A stretch of DNA of 64,000 bases from Tateyamaria omphalii (GCF_019802125.1 NZ_JAHVHT010000002.1:434001-498000); one strand, 5' to 3'; shown: positions 35,991 to 45,735, counted from the first letter of the stretch. Program-made: numbers and translations. Notes: generated by a model not told the origin, from the sequence alone.

Positions 35991-36860
35991 TCAGCTTTTG
36001 ACCTGTCGTGACACTTGTACCGCAAGAATGCCCGCCGTGATGATCGCGACCCCCAGAATGTCCTGTGGCCCAAGCCGTTCGCCCAGGAGTGCTGTGGCGA
36101 TGGCGACCCCGAAAAACGGGTTAAGGAAGTGGAAGGTCGCCGCCTTGGTCGCACCGATGCGCGCCACCAGCGCGAACCAGATCCACGTGGCCGCAAGGCC
36201 GGGGATGAACACCGTGTAGGTAAACGCCGCAAAGAGAGCCGGTGTGGGGGTCACTTCGATGGTTTCGATGAACGCGGATGCGATGCCGAGCACGATCGCG
36301 CCCACGAACATCTGCAGCCCCACCACCATCATCAGGTTCCCACCCGAAGACATGGTGCGCATCGACAGGGTGGCGATGGTCAGGGCGATGGCTCCGATGA
36401 CACAGAGGGCGACGCCGAACATGTCTACCCCCGCGTCGAGCCGTGCCGACATGATCAGGATCACCCCGGTGATCCCCAGCACCAGCCCGATGATTCCGAG
36501 CGGCGGCAGCTTGTCCCGGAAGACAACCCAACTCGCAAACGCCACCATCAGCGGCATGGTCGAGGCAATGATCGAGGCCAGCGATGCTTCGACTGTTTGC
36601 ATGGCGTAGAAGTTGAGGCCGAGATAGATCGCGTTCTGGCACAGGCCAAAGATCAGCGTGGCCCGCCATTGGTCCCGCGTCAGGTTCCAGGTCTGTCCCA
36701 TCAGCCGTGCGATGGCGACGCCAATGATGCCCGCGATGAAGAAGCGCAGAGATGAGGCGGCGAGCGGCGGGGCGTGGGTGACGATGATCCGGGCCGAGGT
36801 GAAGGCCGACGACCAGATCAGGGCAAAGGTCAGGCCCATCAGAAGTGCGCGGATGTCCAT
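35991..36860 (-). CDS. EamA/DMT-family metabolite transporter
   Basis: A 289-residue inner-membrane protein with ten predicted helices in two EamA repeats. The first begins ALLMGLTFALIWSSAFTSAR and ends near ITGVILIMSA; the second covers residues about 150-285 and ends ILGVAIITAGILAVQV. DMT-family members export or import amino acids and other small metabolites; the substrate is unknown. The ATG at 36860 fits the family start and lies after the divergent DUF3179 promoter region. Confidence 0.9.
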   Translation of the reverse strand: MDIRALLMGLTFALIWSSAFTSARIIVTHAPPLAASSLRFFIAGIIGVAIARLMGQTWNLTRDQWRATLIFGLCQNAIYLGLNFYAMQTVEASLASIIASTMPLMVAFASWVVFRDKLPPLGIIGLVLGITGVILIMSARLDAGVDMFGVALCVIGAIALTIATLSMRTMSSGGNLMMVVGLQMFVGAIVLGIASAFIETIEVTPTPALFAAFTYTVFIPGLAATWIWFALVARIGATKAATFHFLNPFFGVAIATALLGERLGPQDILGVAIITAGILAVQVSRQVKS

Positions 36861-36990
36861 GACCGTCCCTTGTCGTTCCGCGCGGACGTTCGGGGAAATC
36901 CTGCTGGGATGCAAGGCGCTGTTCACGGCCCTTTGCAATGTATGTGATCGGGTTTCGGTTAATGCTGCACGCAAGATAAGGAGCCTGCCC

Positions 36991-38358
36991 ATGACCCTGA
37001 CCCGCCGCGCCTTTGGTGGCCTGACTTTATCCGGTGCCCTGTTGCCCCATGCCGCCCTGTCGCAGAGCATCAGTGCCTTGGACGCGATGCGCGCGCCATT
37101 GTCTGCGCCGACAACTGAATTTGAGGCGGCGTTGAAGTGGATGGAGGAGCGCGGATCGCCAGATATGGCCGCGCCGTTGATCACCGCATTGCGCTTTTCA
37201 CGGTCGCGCGGGCCGCAGATTGCCCAGGTGCTGGAGGCGATCACGCGCGAGGACTACTTCACCGACTGGTTTCAATGGATGCTGTGGCAAGAGCAGAACC
37301 CGCAGATCAAACCGCACGAGGATTTCCCGACTTACAAGCGCGAGGTGATGCTGCGCATCGACGACAATTTCGATCTGTTCCTGCGGCCAGAGCATATTCA
37401 ACCTGACCGGATGCGTATTCGGCTGGAGGAGATTGCATGGGGCGGGGTGGTCAAGGACGGTATCCCGTCGCTCGATAACCCCGAGTTGATTGGAGCGGCT
37501 GACGCCGACTACCTGCGTGGAGACGATCTGGTCTTTGGCGTGTCGATCAATGGGGACGTGCGGGCCTATCCGCTGCGGATCATGGGCTGGCACGAGATGT
37601 TCAACGAGGTGATTGGCGGCGTACCTGTGGCGCTGGCCTATTGCACGCTTTGCGGGTCAGGCATTCTATTTGAGACGGATGTGCGGGGGCGGTCGAAGCC
37701 GCTTGTGTTTGGATCGTCCGGGTTCCTCTACCGCTCAAACAAGCTGATGTTCGACCGCGAGACGCATTCGCTGTGGAACCAGTGGACAGGCAAGCCTGTG
37801 GTGGGGCCGCTTGTAAACAGCGGGATCGAATTGCAGCAACGCCCGGTGGTCATCACCACGTGGGACAGTTGGAAGGCATCCAATCCGGGGACCAAGGTGC
37901 TGAGCCTGAACACCGGGCATCGTCGGGACTACGGTTCAGGTGTGGTCTACAACGACTATTTCGCGTCGCCCGACCTGATGTTTCCTGCGGTTGTCGATCA
38001 ACGAGACCATGCGCAGAAGGACTATATCTTTGCAGTGCGCGAGTTCGGTGCCGCGCGGGGATGGCCGTTGGAGGCGTTCAAGGGACGCCCGATCATCAAT
38101 GACGAGATCGCAAATAAGCCGCTGTTGCTGATTGGTGATGTGGAACGGCGCAGTGTGCGCGCTTATGAGCGCGGCGACCGGACCTTCACTCAAACGAGTG
38201 GCAAGATTGCGGATCAGACGGGTGCGGTGTGGCGCGTGACCGAGGATGCGTTGCTTGGGCCGGATGGTGCGCGGCTGGAGCGGGTTGCGGGCCACATCAG
38301 CTACTGGTTTGCGTGGGACAACTACCTGGGCGATGCGGCCACGGTGTTCGATGGCTGA
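36991..38358 (+). CDS. DUF3179 domain-containing exported protein
   Basis: A 455-residue protein with a Tat-like signal (MTLTRRAFGGLTLSGALLPH). The DUF3179 signature is clear: VFGVSINGDVRAYPLRIMGW, VPVALAYCTLCGSGILFE with a Cys pair, and FGSSGFLYRSNKLMFDRET. The family is widespread and exported but has no assigned activity; the conserved Cys pair and Arg/Tyr residues suggest a binding or redox role. The ATG at 36991 has AAGGAG ten bases before it. Confidence 0.88.
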   Translation: MTLTRRAFGGLTLSGALLPHAALSQSISALDAMRAPLSAPTTEFEAALKWMEERGSPDMAAPLITALRFSRSRGPQIAQVLEAITREDYFTDWFQWMLWQEQNPQIKPHEDFPTYKREVMLRIDDNFDLFLRPEHIQPDRMRIRLEEIAWGGVVKDGIPSLDNPELIGAADADYLRGDDLVFGVSINGDVRAYPLRIMGWHEMFNEVIGGVPVALAYCTLCGSGILFETDVRGRSKPLVFGSSGFLYRSNKLMFDRETHSLWNQWTGKPVVGPLVNSGIELQQRPVVITTWDSWKASNPGTKVLSLNTGHRRDYGSGVVYNDYFASPDLMFPAVVDQRDHAQKDYIFAVREFGAARGWPLEAFKGRPIINDEIANKPLLLIGDVERRSVRAYERGDRTFTQTSGKIADQTGAVWRVTEDALLGPDGARLERVAGHISYWFAWDNYLGDAATVFDG

Positions 38359-38360
38359 AC

Positions 38361-38389
38361 AAAAAAGGGCCGCCCGACAGGCGACCCTT
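38361..38389 (-). terminator. Intrinsic terminator between DUF3179 and HU genes
   Basis: AGGGCCGCC-CGACA-GGCGACCCT forms a hairpin with one mismatch. AAAAAA at 38361-38366 gives a T-run on the minus strand, so it ends the HU transcript best; it may also slow the convergent DUF3179 transcript. Confidence 0.8.
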
Positions 38390-38411
38390 GAATACCTTGC
38401 GAAAGCTGGGC

Positions 38412-38699
38412 TTAGCCGTTCACGCTGTCCTTGAGCGCTTTGGCGATGGTCATTTTCACGACCTTGTCCGCTTCCTTCTTGAACTGTTCACCGGTCGCAG
38501 GGTTGCGCACCATACGCTCGGGACGCTCGCGGCAGTAGATCTTGCCAACGCCCGGCAGTGTCACTGCGCCGCCGCCCGACACCTCTTTGGTGATCAGGCC
38601 GCAGATCGCGTCCAGCGCGCCGCCTGCGGATTTCTTGTCTGTCCCCATTTCTTCGGCCAGCGCGGCGACGAGTTGGGTTTTTGTCATTGGTTTTGCCAT
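38412..38699 (-). CDS. HU-family DNA-binding protein
   Basis: A 95-residue nucleoid protein. It has the HU/IHF fold with the Pro-tipped beta arm (KIYCRERPERMVRNPATGE) that wraps the DNA minor groove, after TKTQLVAALAEEMGTDKKSA and GGAVTLPGVGK. The unusual Cys in the arm-flanking strand (IYCRE) replaces the common Phe/Val. It is probably a minor HU paralogue. ATG at 38699 is followed by a second Met at residue 5. Confidence 0.93.
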   Translation of the reverse strand: MAKPMTKTQLVAALAEEMGTDKKSAGGALDAICGLITKEVSGGGAVTLPGVGKIYCRERPERMVRNPATGEQFKKEADKVVKMTIAKALKDSVNG

Positions 38700-38851
38700 T
38701 TCATGGTCTCCTTCGTCCGCCCGAGTTCTTGGGCCTCTGATCCGCAATATAACGGAATGTTGTGCGAACACACAACGAATAGTGGCTCATGGCAAGCCAA
38801 AATAAGGGGTTTTCCGCTGTTTTTCGCCGTTAACGTGCTGTCAGGTGCCCC

Positions 38852-40312
38852 TTACAGGAAGGCGGTTTCCTCGAACGAGCGCAATTTCCGGCTGTGGATG
38901 CGTTCCAGCGGCATCGTCCGCAAGTGCTCCATCGCCCGGATTCCGATCATCAAATGGCGTGCCACCTGCTCCTTGTAGAAGTTCGAAGCCATGCCCGGCA
39001 GCTTCAATTCGCCGTGCAGAGGTTTGTCCGAGACGCAGAGCAAGGTGCCGTATGGCACCCGGAACCGGTAGCCGTTGGCGGCAATCGTGGCGCTTTCCAT
39101 GTCGAGCGCGATGGCGCGGGACTGGGACAGACGCTGCACAGGGCCGTGCTGGTCGCGCAGTTCCCAGTTGCGGTCGTCATAGCTGGCGACGGTGCCGGTG
39201 CGCATGATGCGCTTGAGCTCATAGCCCTTGAGCTGCGTCGTCTCCGCCACCGCTTCCTCAAGTGCGATCTGGATTTCGGCCAGCGCGGGGATCGGGACCC
39301 AGGGCGGCAGGTCGCTGTCGAGCACGTTGTCCTCACGCAAATAGGCGTGGGCGAGAACGAAGTCGCCAAGGGCCTGAGAGTTGCGCAGCCCCGCACAGTG
39401 GCCGACCATCAACCAGGCATGGGGGCGCAGCACGGCGATGTGATCGGTGGCTGTCTTGGCGTTCGACGGCCCGACCCCGATATTGACGAGCGTGATCCCC
39501 GAGCCGTCCTCGCGTTTCAGGTGGTAGGTCGGCATTTGTGGCATCTTGGGGCTGGCGGGAAGGTCCTGATTGCCAGCCGTGATCTCGGCATTGCCGGTCG
39601 AGACGAAGGAGGTGTAGCCGCTGTCCGGGTCGTCCAGTTGAGCGCGGGCGTAGGCTTCGAACTCGGACACATAGAACTGGTAGTTCGTGAACAGAACATG
39701 GTTCTGGAAGTGATGCGCGTCGGTGGCGGTGTAGTGCGACAGCCGCGCCAGCGAGTAGTCGATACGCTGGGCGGTGAATGGGGCAAGAGGGCCGATCCCG
39801 CCCACACGCTCATAGGTGCCGTTGACGATGTCGTCGTTGGTGTTGGTCAGGTCCGGGACGTCAAAGACATCTCGCAGCGGAAAGGCTGCAGCTCCTTCTT
39901 GCGGAACTGTCATGTTCTTTTCGTTGGCCACGGCGAAGTGCACGGGCATTGGCGTGTTCGAGTACCCGATCTCGACCGGTTGGTCGTGGTTCGTGATCAG
40001 CAGGCCGATCTGCTGGGTCAGGTAGTTTTGGAACAGGTCGGGCCGTGTGACCGTCGTGGCATAGGTGCCGGGGTCGGCCACGTGGCCGAAGCTGAGGCGC
40101 GTGTCGACTTGCGCGTAGCTGGATGTGGTGAAGCGGATTTCGGGATAGTAGGCGCGCACGCGCCCTTCGGGTGCGCCATGTTCCATCGCGTGTCGAAACT
40201 GTTGGCTGAGAAACTCGACGGCGTCGTCATAAAGCTCCTGCAGGTGGGCCACGGCGGCTTTGGCGTCGTGGAATTCGGTGTGGCCGTGACCGGCCTGTTC
40301 AAGTGTTCTCAT
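38852..40312 (-). CDS. amn: AMP nucleosidase
   Basis: A 486-residue enzyme cleaving AMP to adenine and ribose 5-phosphate. The long N-terminal regulatory part is followed by the nucleoside-phosphorylase-like core with NIGVGPSNAKTATDHIAVLR, WLMVGHCAGLRNSQ and the active-site ALDMESATIAANGYRF. Length is close to E. coli Amn (484). Its ATG overlaps the adenine deaminase stop (ATGA), so the adenine it releases is a likely substrate for the partner enzyme. Confidence 0.96.
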   Translation of the reverse strand: MRTLEQAGHGHTEFHDAKAAVAHLQELYDDAVEFLSQQFRHAMEHGAPEGRVRAYYPEIRFTTSSYAQVDTRLSFGHVADPGTYATTVTRPDLFQNYLTQQIGLLITNHDQPVEIGYSNTPMPVHFAVANEKNMTVPQEGAAAFPLRDVFDVPDLTNTNDDIVNGTYERVGGIGPLAPFTAQRIDYSLARLSHYTATDAHHFQNHVLFTNYQFYVSEFEAYARAQLDDPDSGYTSFVSTGNAEITAGNQDLPASPKMPQMPTYHLKREDGSGITLVNIGVGPSNAKTATDHIAVLRPHAWLMVGHCAGLRNSQALGDFVLAHAYLREDNVLDSDLPPWVPIPALAEIQIALEEAVAETTQLKGYELKRIMRTGTVASYDDRNWELRDQHGPVQRLSQSRAIALDMESATIAANGYRFRVPYGTLLCVSDKPLHGELKLPGMASNFYKEQVARHLMIGIRAMEHLRTMPLERIHSRKLRSFEETAFL

Positions 40313-42111
40313 GTTGTTGGCTCAAGGACTGGAATGAAATCAAACGTGCGGACATCGACCAGTCCCAGGTCAGAGATGCGCAGTTCAGGAATAACGACAA
40401 GCGCCAGCAGAGAGTGCTGCATGTAGGCGTTGTTCAGGGTGCAGCCGCAATCGACCATGGCCTGAACCATCTGGTCGGCTTCGGCGGCCACGTCAGGGGC
40501 GGGGCTGTCTGACATCAGGCCGGCTATGGGCAGTTCGACCAGCGCCAGTTCTTCGCCGTCGCGGAAGATGGTGATGCCGCCGCCCACCTCTGCCAGCCTA
40601 TTGGCAGCGAGGGCCATCTGGTCGCGGTCGGTGCCCACGACGATCATGTGGTGGCTGTCATGCGCCACGGTCGAGGCCATGGCCATCTTGCCCTGGTAGT
40701 TGAACCCGGACACCAGCGCGTTTGTCACGCCGCCGGTTGCCTGGTGCCGTTCGACCAGTGCGATCTGGCAGGTGTCGCCGTGGGGTTCTACCTTGCCATC
40801 GCTGACGGGCATGTCGCGTTTCAGGGCCTTGGTGGGTGCCTGGTTCTCGACGACACCTATGACGTTGGCGGTGACGGAGTTGCGGCCTTCGGGGGCCGCA
40901 ATTTCAAAGTCGGCAGCAGTCTTGGGTGCGCCCATGTTCACCGTCTGGCGGGCCTTGGTCGGCCAGTCGAGATGGGGGCAGTCAGCGGTCAATTCGCCGT
41001 TGATAGAGACTGTTTTTCCGCGCGCGATGACCTGTTCGATGGGGAGCGTCTTGAGGTCGGATGTGAGGATCACATCGGCCCGTCTTCCGGGTGTCAGCGA
41101 GCCGATCTCGCGCTCCAGCCCGAAATGGGTGGCCGTGTTGATCGTTGCCATTTGCAGGGCAACCAGCGGGTCACACCCGCAGTCGATGGCGTGGCGCACG
41201 ACGCGGTTCATGTGCCCGTCATTGACGAGCGTACCGGAGTGGCAGTCGTCGGTGCAGAGGATCATATTGCGAGGGTCGAGGCCCTTTTCCGTGATCGCGG
41301 TGATCTGCGTTTCCACGTCATACCACGCGCTGCCGAGCCGGATCATGGACCGCATACCTTGGCGCATTCGCGCGATGGCGTCGGCCTCGCATGTCCCCTC
41401 GTGATCGTCGGCGGGACCACCGGCGACGTAGGCCGCGAAGTCGGGGCCAAGGTCGGGCGATGCGTAGTGGCCGCCCACGGTTTTGCCCGCGCGCTGGGTT
41501 GCAGCGACCTCGGCCAGCATCTGCGGATCGGCATTAGCCATGCCGGGGAAGTTCATCATTTCGCCCAGACCGATGATGCCGGGCCATGCCATCGCCTCGG
41601 CCACATCCTCGGCGCTGATCTCGTAGCCTGTTGTCTCCATGCCAGGTGCGGAGGGCGCACAGGATGGCATCTGGGTCCAAATGTTCACGGGCTGCATCAG
41701 CGCCTCGTCATGCATCAGGCGCACGCCTTCGAGGCCGAGCACATTGGCGATCTCGTGCGGGTCGGTGAACATGGTCGTGGTGCCGTGCGGGATGACGGCG
41801 GCGGCAAACTCGGCGGGGGTGAGCATGCCGCTTTCGATGTGCATGTGCCCGTCGCACAAGCCGGGGATCATGTAACGGCCATTGGCCTCGATGACCTCGG
41901 TCTCCGGGCCGATTTGGGCGCTGGCGTCGGGCAGGACGCAGGCGATGCGCCCGTGCTTGATGGCGATGTCGTGGTCCGGCAGCGCTTCGCGCGTGTGGAC
42001 GTTCACCCAGATGCCGCCACGAATGACGGTGTCCGCAGGCGCGCGGCCAGCGGCGACGTTCACGAGATCGGGGGCAACATCGGGCCAGGACGGGAAAAGG
42101 TCATGTTCCAT
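40309..42111 (-). CDS. ade: Adenine deaminase
   Basis: A 600-residue amidohydrolase converting adenine to hypoxanthine and ammonia. The metal site is marked by GLCDGHMHIESGMLTPAEFA and GTTTMFTDPHEIANVLG, plus CTDDCHSGTLVNDGHMNRVV. The C-terminal half (VVGTDRDQMALAANRLAEVG, GGGITIF) is the typical Ade domain. The ATG at 42111 begins MEHDLFPSWPD; a much longer upstream frame has no family support. It is the first gene of the ade-amn pair, divergent from the aldolase gene. Confidence 0.96.
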   Translation of the reverse strand: MEHDLFPSWPDVAPDLVNVAAGRAPADTVIRGGIWVNVHTREALPDHDIAIKHGRIACVLPDASAQIGPETEVIEANGRYMIPGLCDGHMHIESGMLTPAEFAAAVIPHGTTTMFTDPHEIANVLGLEGVRLMHDEALMQPVNIWTQMPSCAPSAPGMETTGYEISAEDVAEAMAWPGIIGLGEMMNFPGMANADPQMLAEVAATQRAGKTVGGHYASPDLGPDFAAYVAGGPADDHEGTCEADAIARMRQGMRSMIRLGSAWYDVETQITAITEKGLDPRNMILCTDDCHSGTLVNDGHMNRVVRHAIDCGCDPLVALQMATINTATHFGLEREIGSLTPGRRADVILTSDLKTLPIEQVIARGKTVSINGELTADCPHLDWPTKARQTVNMGAPKTAADFEIAAPEGRNSVTANVIGVVENQAPTKALKRDMPVSDGKVEPHGDTCQIALVERHQATGGVTNALVSGFNYQGKMAMASTVAHDSHHMIVVGTDRDQMALAANRLAEVGGGITIFRDGEELALVELPIAGLMSDSPAPDVAAEADQMVQAMVDCGCTLNNAYMQHSLLALVVIPELRISDLGLVDVRTFDFIPVLEPTT

Positions 42112-42294
42112 GTCCCAAATGATCAAGTTTCGCGGGAAGGTGCAAGAGGGCCCGCGCGGATGATCGAAACTGTCATCGTCGCGGGCGGGGTTCGGCTGAT
42201 GCGCTGCTCTGCGCATGGCCCCCGCCGGCGCCGATTTGAGTTGATCCGGAAGGCGGACAACGTGCACGGTTTGCCCAAGCAGAGGGAGTACAAC

Positions 42295-43050
42295 ATGTCC
42301 GTTACACAGATTCGCCCGAACATGGACAACTGGCAGGAGCGTGTCGATCTGGCGGCCGCCTTTCGCTGGACCGTGCGCCTGAACATGCACGAGGCGGTGG
42401 CCAACCACTTTTCGCTCGCCATCAATGATGACGGAACGAAGTTTCTGATGAACCCGAACCAGATGCACTTTTCACGCATCAAGGCATCGGATCTGATCGT
42501 GGTGGACGCCAATGACCCCGACAGTATGGAAGGGCCGGACGCGCCGGACCCCACCGCTTGGGGTCTGCATGGCGGAATGCACCGGCATTGCGCGCACGCC
42601 CGCTGCGCCATGCACGTGCACTCCCCCTACGCCACGGCGCTTGCGGCACTTGCCGACAGCACATTGCCGCCGGTGGACCAGAACGGGTGTATGTTCTTCA
42701 ACCGTGTGGTCGTGGACGAAAACTATGGCGGTCTCGCGTTCGAAGAAGAAGGCGAGCGCTGCGCCAAGCTGTTCGATGACTCGAAGAAGAAGGTGATGGT
42801 GATGGGCAATCACGGCATCATGGTCATCGGGGACACGGTGGCCGAGACGTTCAACCGGATGTTCTATTTCGAGCGCGCGTGCCAGACCTATCTGCTTGCC
42901 CTGCAAACGGGCAAACCCCTGCGCCTGATCCCGGATGACGTGGCCGAAAAGACAGCGCAGGAGATCGAGGACTATCCCGAGCAGGATCTGCGTCATCTGG
43001 CCGAGCTGAAGGCCATTCTGGACGAGGAAGGGTCGAATTACGCGAGCTGA
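42295..43050 (+). CDS. Class II aldolase/adducin-family protein
   Basis: A 251-residue zinc-dependent aldolase-like protein. Metal and active-site motifs: NHFSLAIND (substrate loop), GGMHRHCAHARCAMHVHSPY with the zinc His pair, and VMGNHGIMVIGDTVAETFN with the third His. Members act on fuculose-, ribulose- or other sugar phosphates, or are decarboxylase-like; the substrate cannot be called. The ATG at 42295 has AGAGGGAG upstream. Confidence 0.88.
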   Translation: MSVTQIRPNMDNWQERVDLAAAFRWTVRLNMHEAVANHFSLAINDDGTKFLMNPNQMHFSRIKASDLIVVDANDPDSMEGPDAPDPTAWGLHGGMHRHCAHARCAMHVHSPYATALAALADSTLPPVDQNGCMFFNRVVVDENYGGLAFEEEGERCAKLFDDSKKKVMVMGNHGIMVIGDTVAETFNRMFYFERACQTYLLALQTGKPLRLIPDDVAEKTAQEIEDYPEQDLRHLAELKAILDEEGSNYAS

Positions 43051-43057
43051 CGGCTGA

Positions 43058-44137
43058 TCAAGCGGCGCGTTGATCCACCAGCGTGATGGCCTCGAACGAG
43101 CCGAGGACCTGGTGGATGGGGCGCGCATGTTCCGGCAGCAGGCGGCTTGGAATATCGGCAAGCACGCTGGCATCGAGCCGTTCCGCATCCCGCCGAATCC
43201 GCCCGATATAGAGACTTTCCAGCGCGCATCCTGCCGCCACGAGAGCCTCGTGCCTCGGCAGGATCACCTGCACATATTCCGTGGTGCTTTCCGTGTTGTT
43301 CCAGATCGCGGCATGTCCGTTCACCAGATGTCGTGCGGGCACCAGAACGGCCTCTTGACCGAAGATGTATTCCACCTCGGAGCCTTTCAGGACCAGGCGC
43401 TGTTCGGGGGCGACCACGATGTCGCGGTGCAGACCGAAATAGGGCGCGCGCAAACGGACGGGGGCAAAGCTGCCGCGCGCGGGCACCACGTGATGCACCG
43501 TATGAAGAACCGGGACGATGTCGCCGGTGTCGGTCGTTACCGTGTCACCGCGTTGCAGGCTTCCTGCTGGGCGGTAACCGCCCGGCGTCGCGATCGGAGT
43601 GGCCGGATGCAGGGACGGCATGGGGCCGACCGGCAGCACGTCGGTGCTGATCCCGGCAAACAGAACCTCCTTTGACAAGGTGCGGGCCGGGTGCGCGAGG
43701 ATCACGTCGCGCATGTCGTCTTTCATGAGGGGGCGCGGCATGTGCACGGGACGGCTGATGATCTTGTTGCCTTCGGGCCGTTCGAGGGCCAGCCGCCCCC
43801 AGCCATTGGGGGCATCCCAGGCATAGGTCACGCGCAGGGTCGGCGTGCGTCCGTCATCCGCCCAGCGGATCGCGGCATGGTTCACCTCTGTGTGGTGGCG
43901 ATGCAGCATGGCGATGCCACCACCCGGGATGGCACGGAATGTCAGCTCGCGCGGCCAAGGAAAGGGGTGCGAGATCCCGAAAAGGTCATGTGGTTTCTGG
44001 TGCCCTGCGACCCGTGTTTCGAACATGAGCGTGCCTCGCTCCAGCAGCGGGCTGGGGCAGGGCGCAGTCTTTTCGGGTCCCAGACCGGTTTTGGAGAACC
44101 GGCCATCCTCGTGATCGGTGACGCCGATCCAGCTCAT
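43058..44137 (-). CDS. Degenerate Hint-domain protein
   Basis: A 359-residue protein. Residues about 40-150 form an unknown N-terminal domain (GTLMFETRVAGHQKPHDLF, NGWGRLALERPEGNKIISRP). Residues about 178-320 match the Hint (hedgehog/intein) fold: ATPIATPGGYRPAGSLQRGD and the RAPYFGLHRDIVVAPEQRLV run. The position that holds the splicing or cleavage Cys in active Hint domains is Thr here (HPATPIATP), so autoprocessing is unlikely. The ATG overlaps the stop of the upstream Hint gene (ATGA). A partner role for that protein is inferred. Confidence 0.78.
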   Translation of the reverse strand: MSWIGVTDHEDGRFSKTGLGPEKTAPCPSPLLERGTLMFETRVAGHQKPHDLFGISHPFPWPRELTFRAIPGGGIAMLHRHHTEVNHAAIRWADDGRTPTLRVTYAWDAPNGWGRLALERPEGNKIISRPVHMPRPLMKDDMRDVILAHPARTLSKEVLFAGISTDVLPVGPMPSLHPATPIATPGGYRPAGSLQRGDTVTTDTGDIVPVLHTVHHVVPARGSFAPVRLRAPYFGLHRDIVVAPEQRLVLKGSEVEYIFGQEAVLVPARHLVNGHAAIWNNTESTTEYVQVILPRHEALVAAGCALESLYIGRIRRDAERLDASVLADIPSRLLPEHARPIHQVLGSFEAITLVDQRAA

Positions 44138-45735
44138 GCCGCGGCCCGCGCCTTGCGCCACAAGCCCGCTTCATACCCGCGCAAGGTGCGTCGGGCTGCA
44201 GGGCCATAGCCCTCGCCCGTGTGCGGATCGAGTTCCGGGAAGATGTCGCAGATCTCGTCCACGATCTCTCGTTCGAAGCTCTTGGTGGTTTGGGGGCCGG
44301 GCAAAAAGCTCTCGGTTGCGAGGCCGCCCGAAAAGACGACCTGGTGCTTGTCGAACATCAGGTGGACATAGGTGACAACGCCGCCTGCGCGCCGGGTGAC
44401 GGAGCGGTCGTTGACCAGATCCTTGGCGGCCACCAGTACCTCCGGCTCACCGAAGAGGAGTTCTGCCAAGCTGTCGCGGATCAGGACGCGGTGGAGTGGG
44501 GACACCATCACATCGTCGTGCCGTCCAAAGGTGCCTGCACGGATCAGAATGGGGGCATATTGGTCCTCTGCCTGCACCGTGCGTGTTCCGATCCAGCGCA
44601 GCGGTTGCGGGCCGTCGTCCTGGGTCAGGACAAGGTCGCCCTCCTGCAAGGTTTCCACGGCGACTTCCCCGGTCGGAGTGCTGATCAGGGTGCCTGCAAC
44701 AAAGCAGGGGATCGACGTCGCATTGACGAACCCGACATCGGTGTTGTTGCCGTCCGTGACGGTGTAGGTGAAGTTGAAGTCTTCTTCATCCCCGTCGCCT
44801 GCGACTGTCAATTCGCCGTTCGGTCCGACCGTGACCTGCTGGCCGGTGGGCAGCGTAATGGTGGTTCCTATACCCGTGACCGGGTCATAGGACACAGGTT
44901 GGCCATTGATATGCGTGATGGTCAGTGTGCTGCCCGCGGGCGATACATCGTTGTCGAGCACGTTGAACGACGTGACACCATCCGGGTAGACATTCACGTC
45001 ATCGCCAATGGCGACCAAAGAGGTTTGAACGGAGTCTCCCGCGATCAGCAGGTTCGAGTCGTACTGGTTGTCCGACACGTCAGCGATGCCAATGCGGATC
45101 GAGTTTACCTGCCCGGGTGTGACCGGCATGGTCAGGGTCAGGGTGATCGTGAACCCGTCCATCTCGGTGTTGTAGTCATCGTTCGAGTTGTCGACGAACA
45201 TGTTGATGTTGTTCGTCGTGTTGATGTTGCCGGGGTCCGTGTCGCCGTTGCCGACCTCCATCTCGATCTGCTGACCGTTGACCCAGACGCCCACAAAGTC
45301 CTGATAGATCGAGTTCTGGAACTCCGGGTACTCTTCCGAGCTGAAGACGAATTGCATCGTCATCACATTGCCCGTGGGGATGAAGTCGACATCTAGGTAA
45401 GACGCATCATATGTGCGTGCACCGGCAGCTGCGTTGAATTGCGCGTTGTTGTTCTGGCCGGACGTGTTGGTGGACGTATTGTTGGCCTGATTGGAAGACC
45501 CCGAAGAATTGGTGAAATCCTCTGCCTCGCCGGTTGAGAGTATCACACCGGTGTCACTCGGTGTGACGCCGGGCGCAACGCTGTCGCCGTTCGAGTAGAT
45601 CCCTGCGCTGTCGATGTCGCCTGTGTAGGACGCTGAAACGACCGTTACTCCGTCGCCGAAGATGGCGTTCGCCATATCCGTTGCGTCAACGCCTTCGCGC
45701 ACCGTTTGGATCGGAAGTTCCGATGCCGCTACCAT
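44134..45735 (-). CDS. Choice-of-anchor L and Hint-domain secreted protein
   Basis: A 533-residue acidic protein. Residues 1-245 match the choice-of-anchor L domain (TDMANAIFGDGVTVVSASYTG, FVFSSEEYPEFQ, DFVGVWVNG). Residues about 245-340 are an Ig/cadherin-like repeat with the VLDNDVSP motif, followed by a Hint domain that begins with Cys344 in SIPCFVAGTLISTPTGEVAV and continues with SPLHRVLIRD. The Cys at the start is as required for thioester formation, so self-cleavage or ligation is possible. I chose the ATG at 45735, with GGGGTGGGG upstream, over one at 45756. It lacks an N-terminal signal and is probably a T1SS-type or surface protein. Confidence 0.82.
   Translation of the reverse strand: MVAASELPIQTVREGVDATDMANAIFGDGVTVVSASYTGDIDSAGIYSNGDSVAPGVTPSDTGVILSTGEAEDFTNSSGSSNQANNTSTNTSGQNNNAQFNAAAGARTYDASYLDVDFIPTGNVMTMQFVFSSEEYPEFQNSIYQDFVGVWVNGQQIEMEVGNGDTDPGNINTTNNINMFVDNSNDDYNTEMDGFTITLTLTMPVTPGQVNSIRIGIADVSDNQYDSNLLIAGDSVQTSLVAIGDDVNVYPDGVTSFNVLDNDVSPAGSTLTITHINGQPVSYDPVTGIGTTITLPTGQQVTVGPNGELTVAGDGDEEDFNFTYTVTDGNNTDVGFVNATSIPCFVAGTLISTPTGEVAVETLQEGDLVLTQDDGPQPLRWIGTRTVQAEDQYAPILIRAGTFGRHDDVMVSPLHRVLIRDSLAELLFGEPEVLVAAKDLVNDRSVTRRAGGVVTYVHLMFDKHQVVFSGGLATESFLPGPQTTKSFEREIVDEICDIFPELDPHTGEGYGPAARRTLRGYEAGLWRKARAAA

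Noticed and set aside
44134-45735. Hint domain as evidence of an intein
   Set aside because: There is no extein continuing after the Hint domain and no homing endonuclease; the domain sits at the C-terminus of a surface-type protein.
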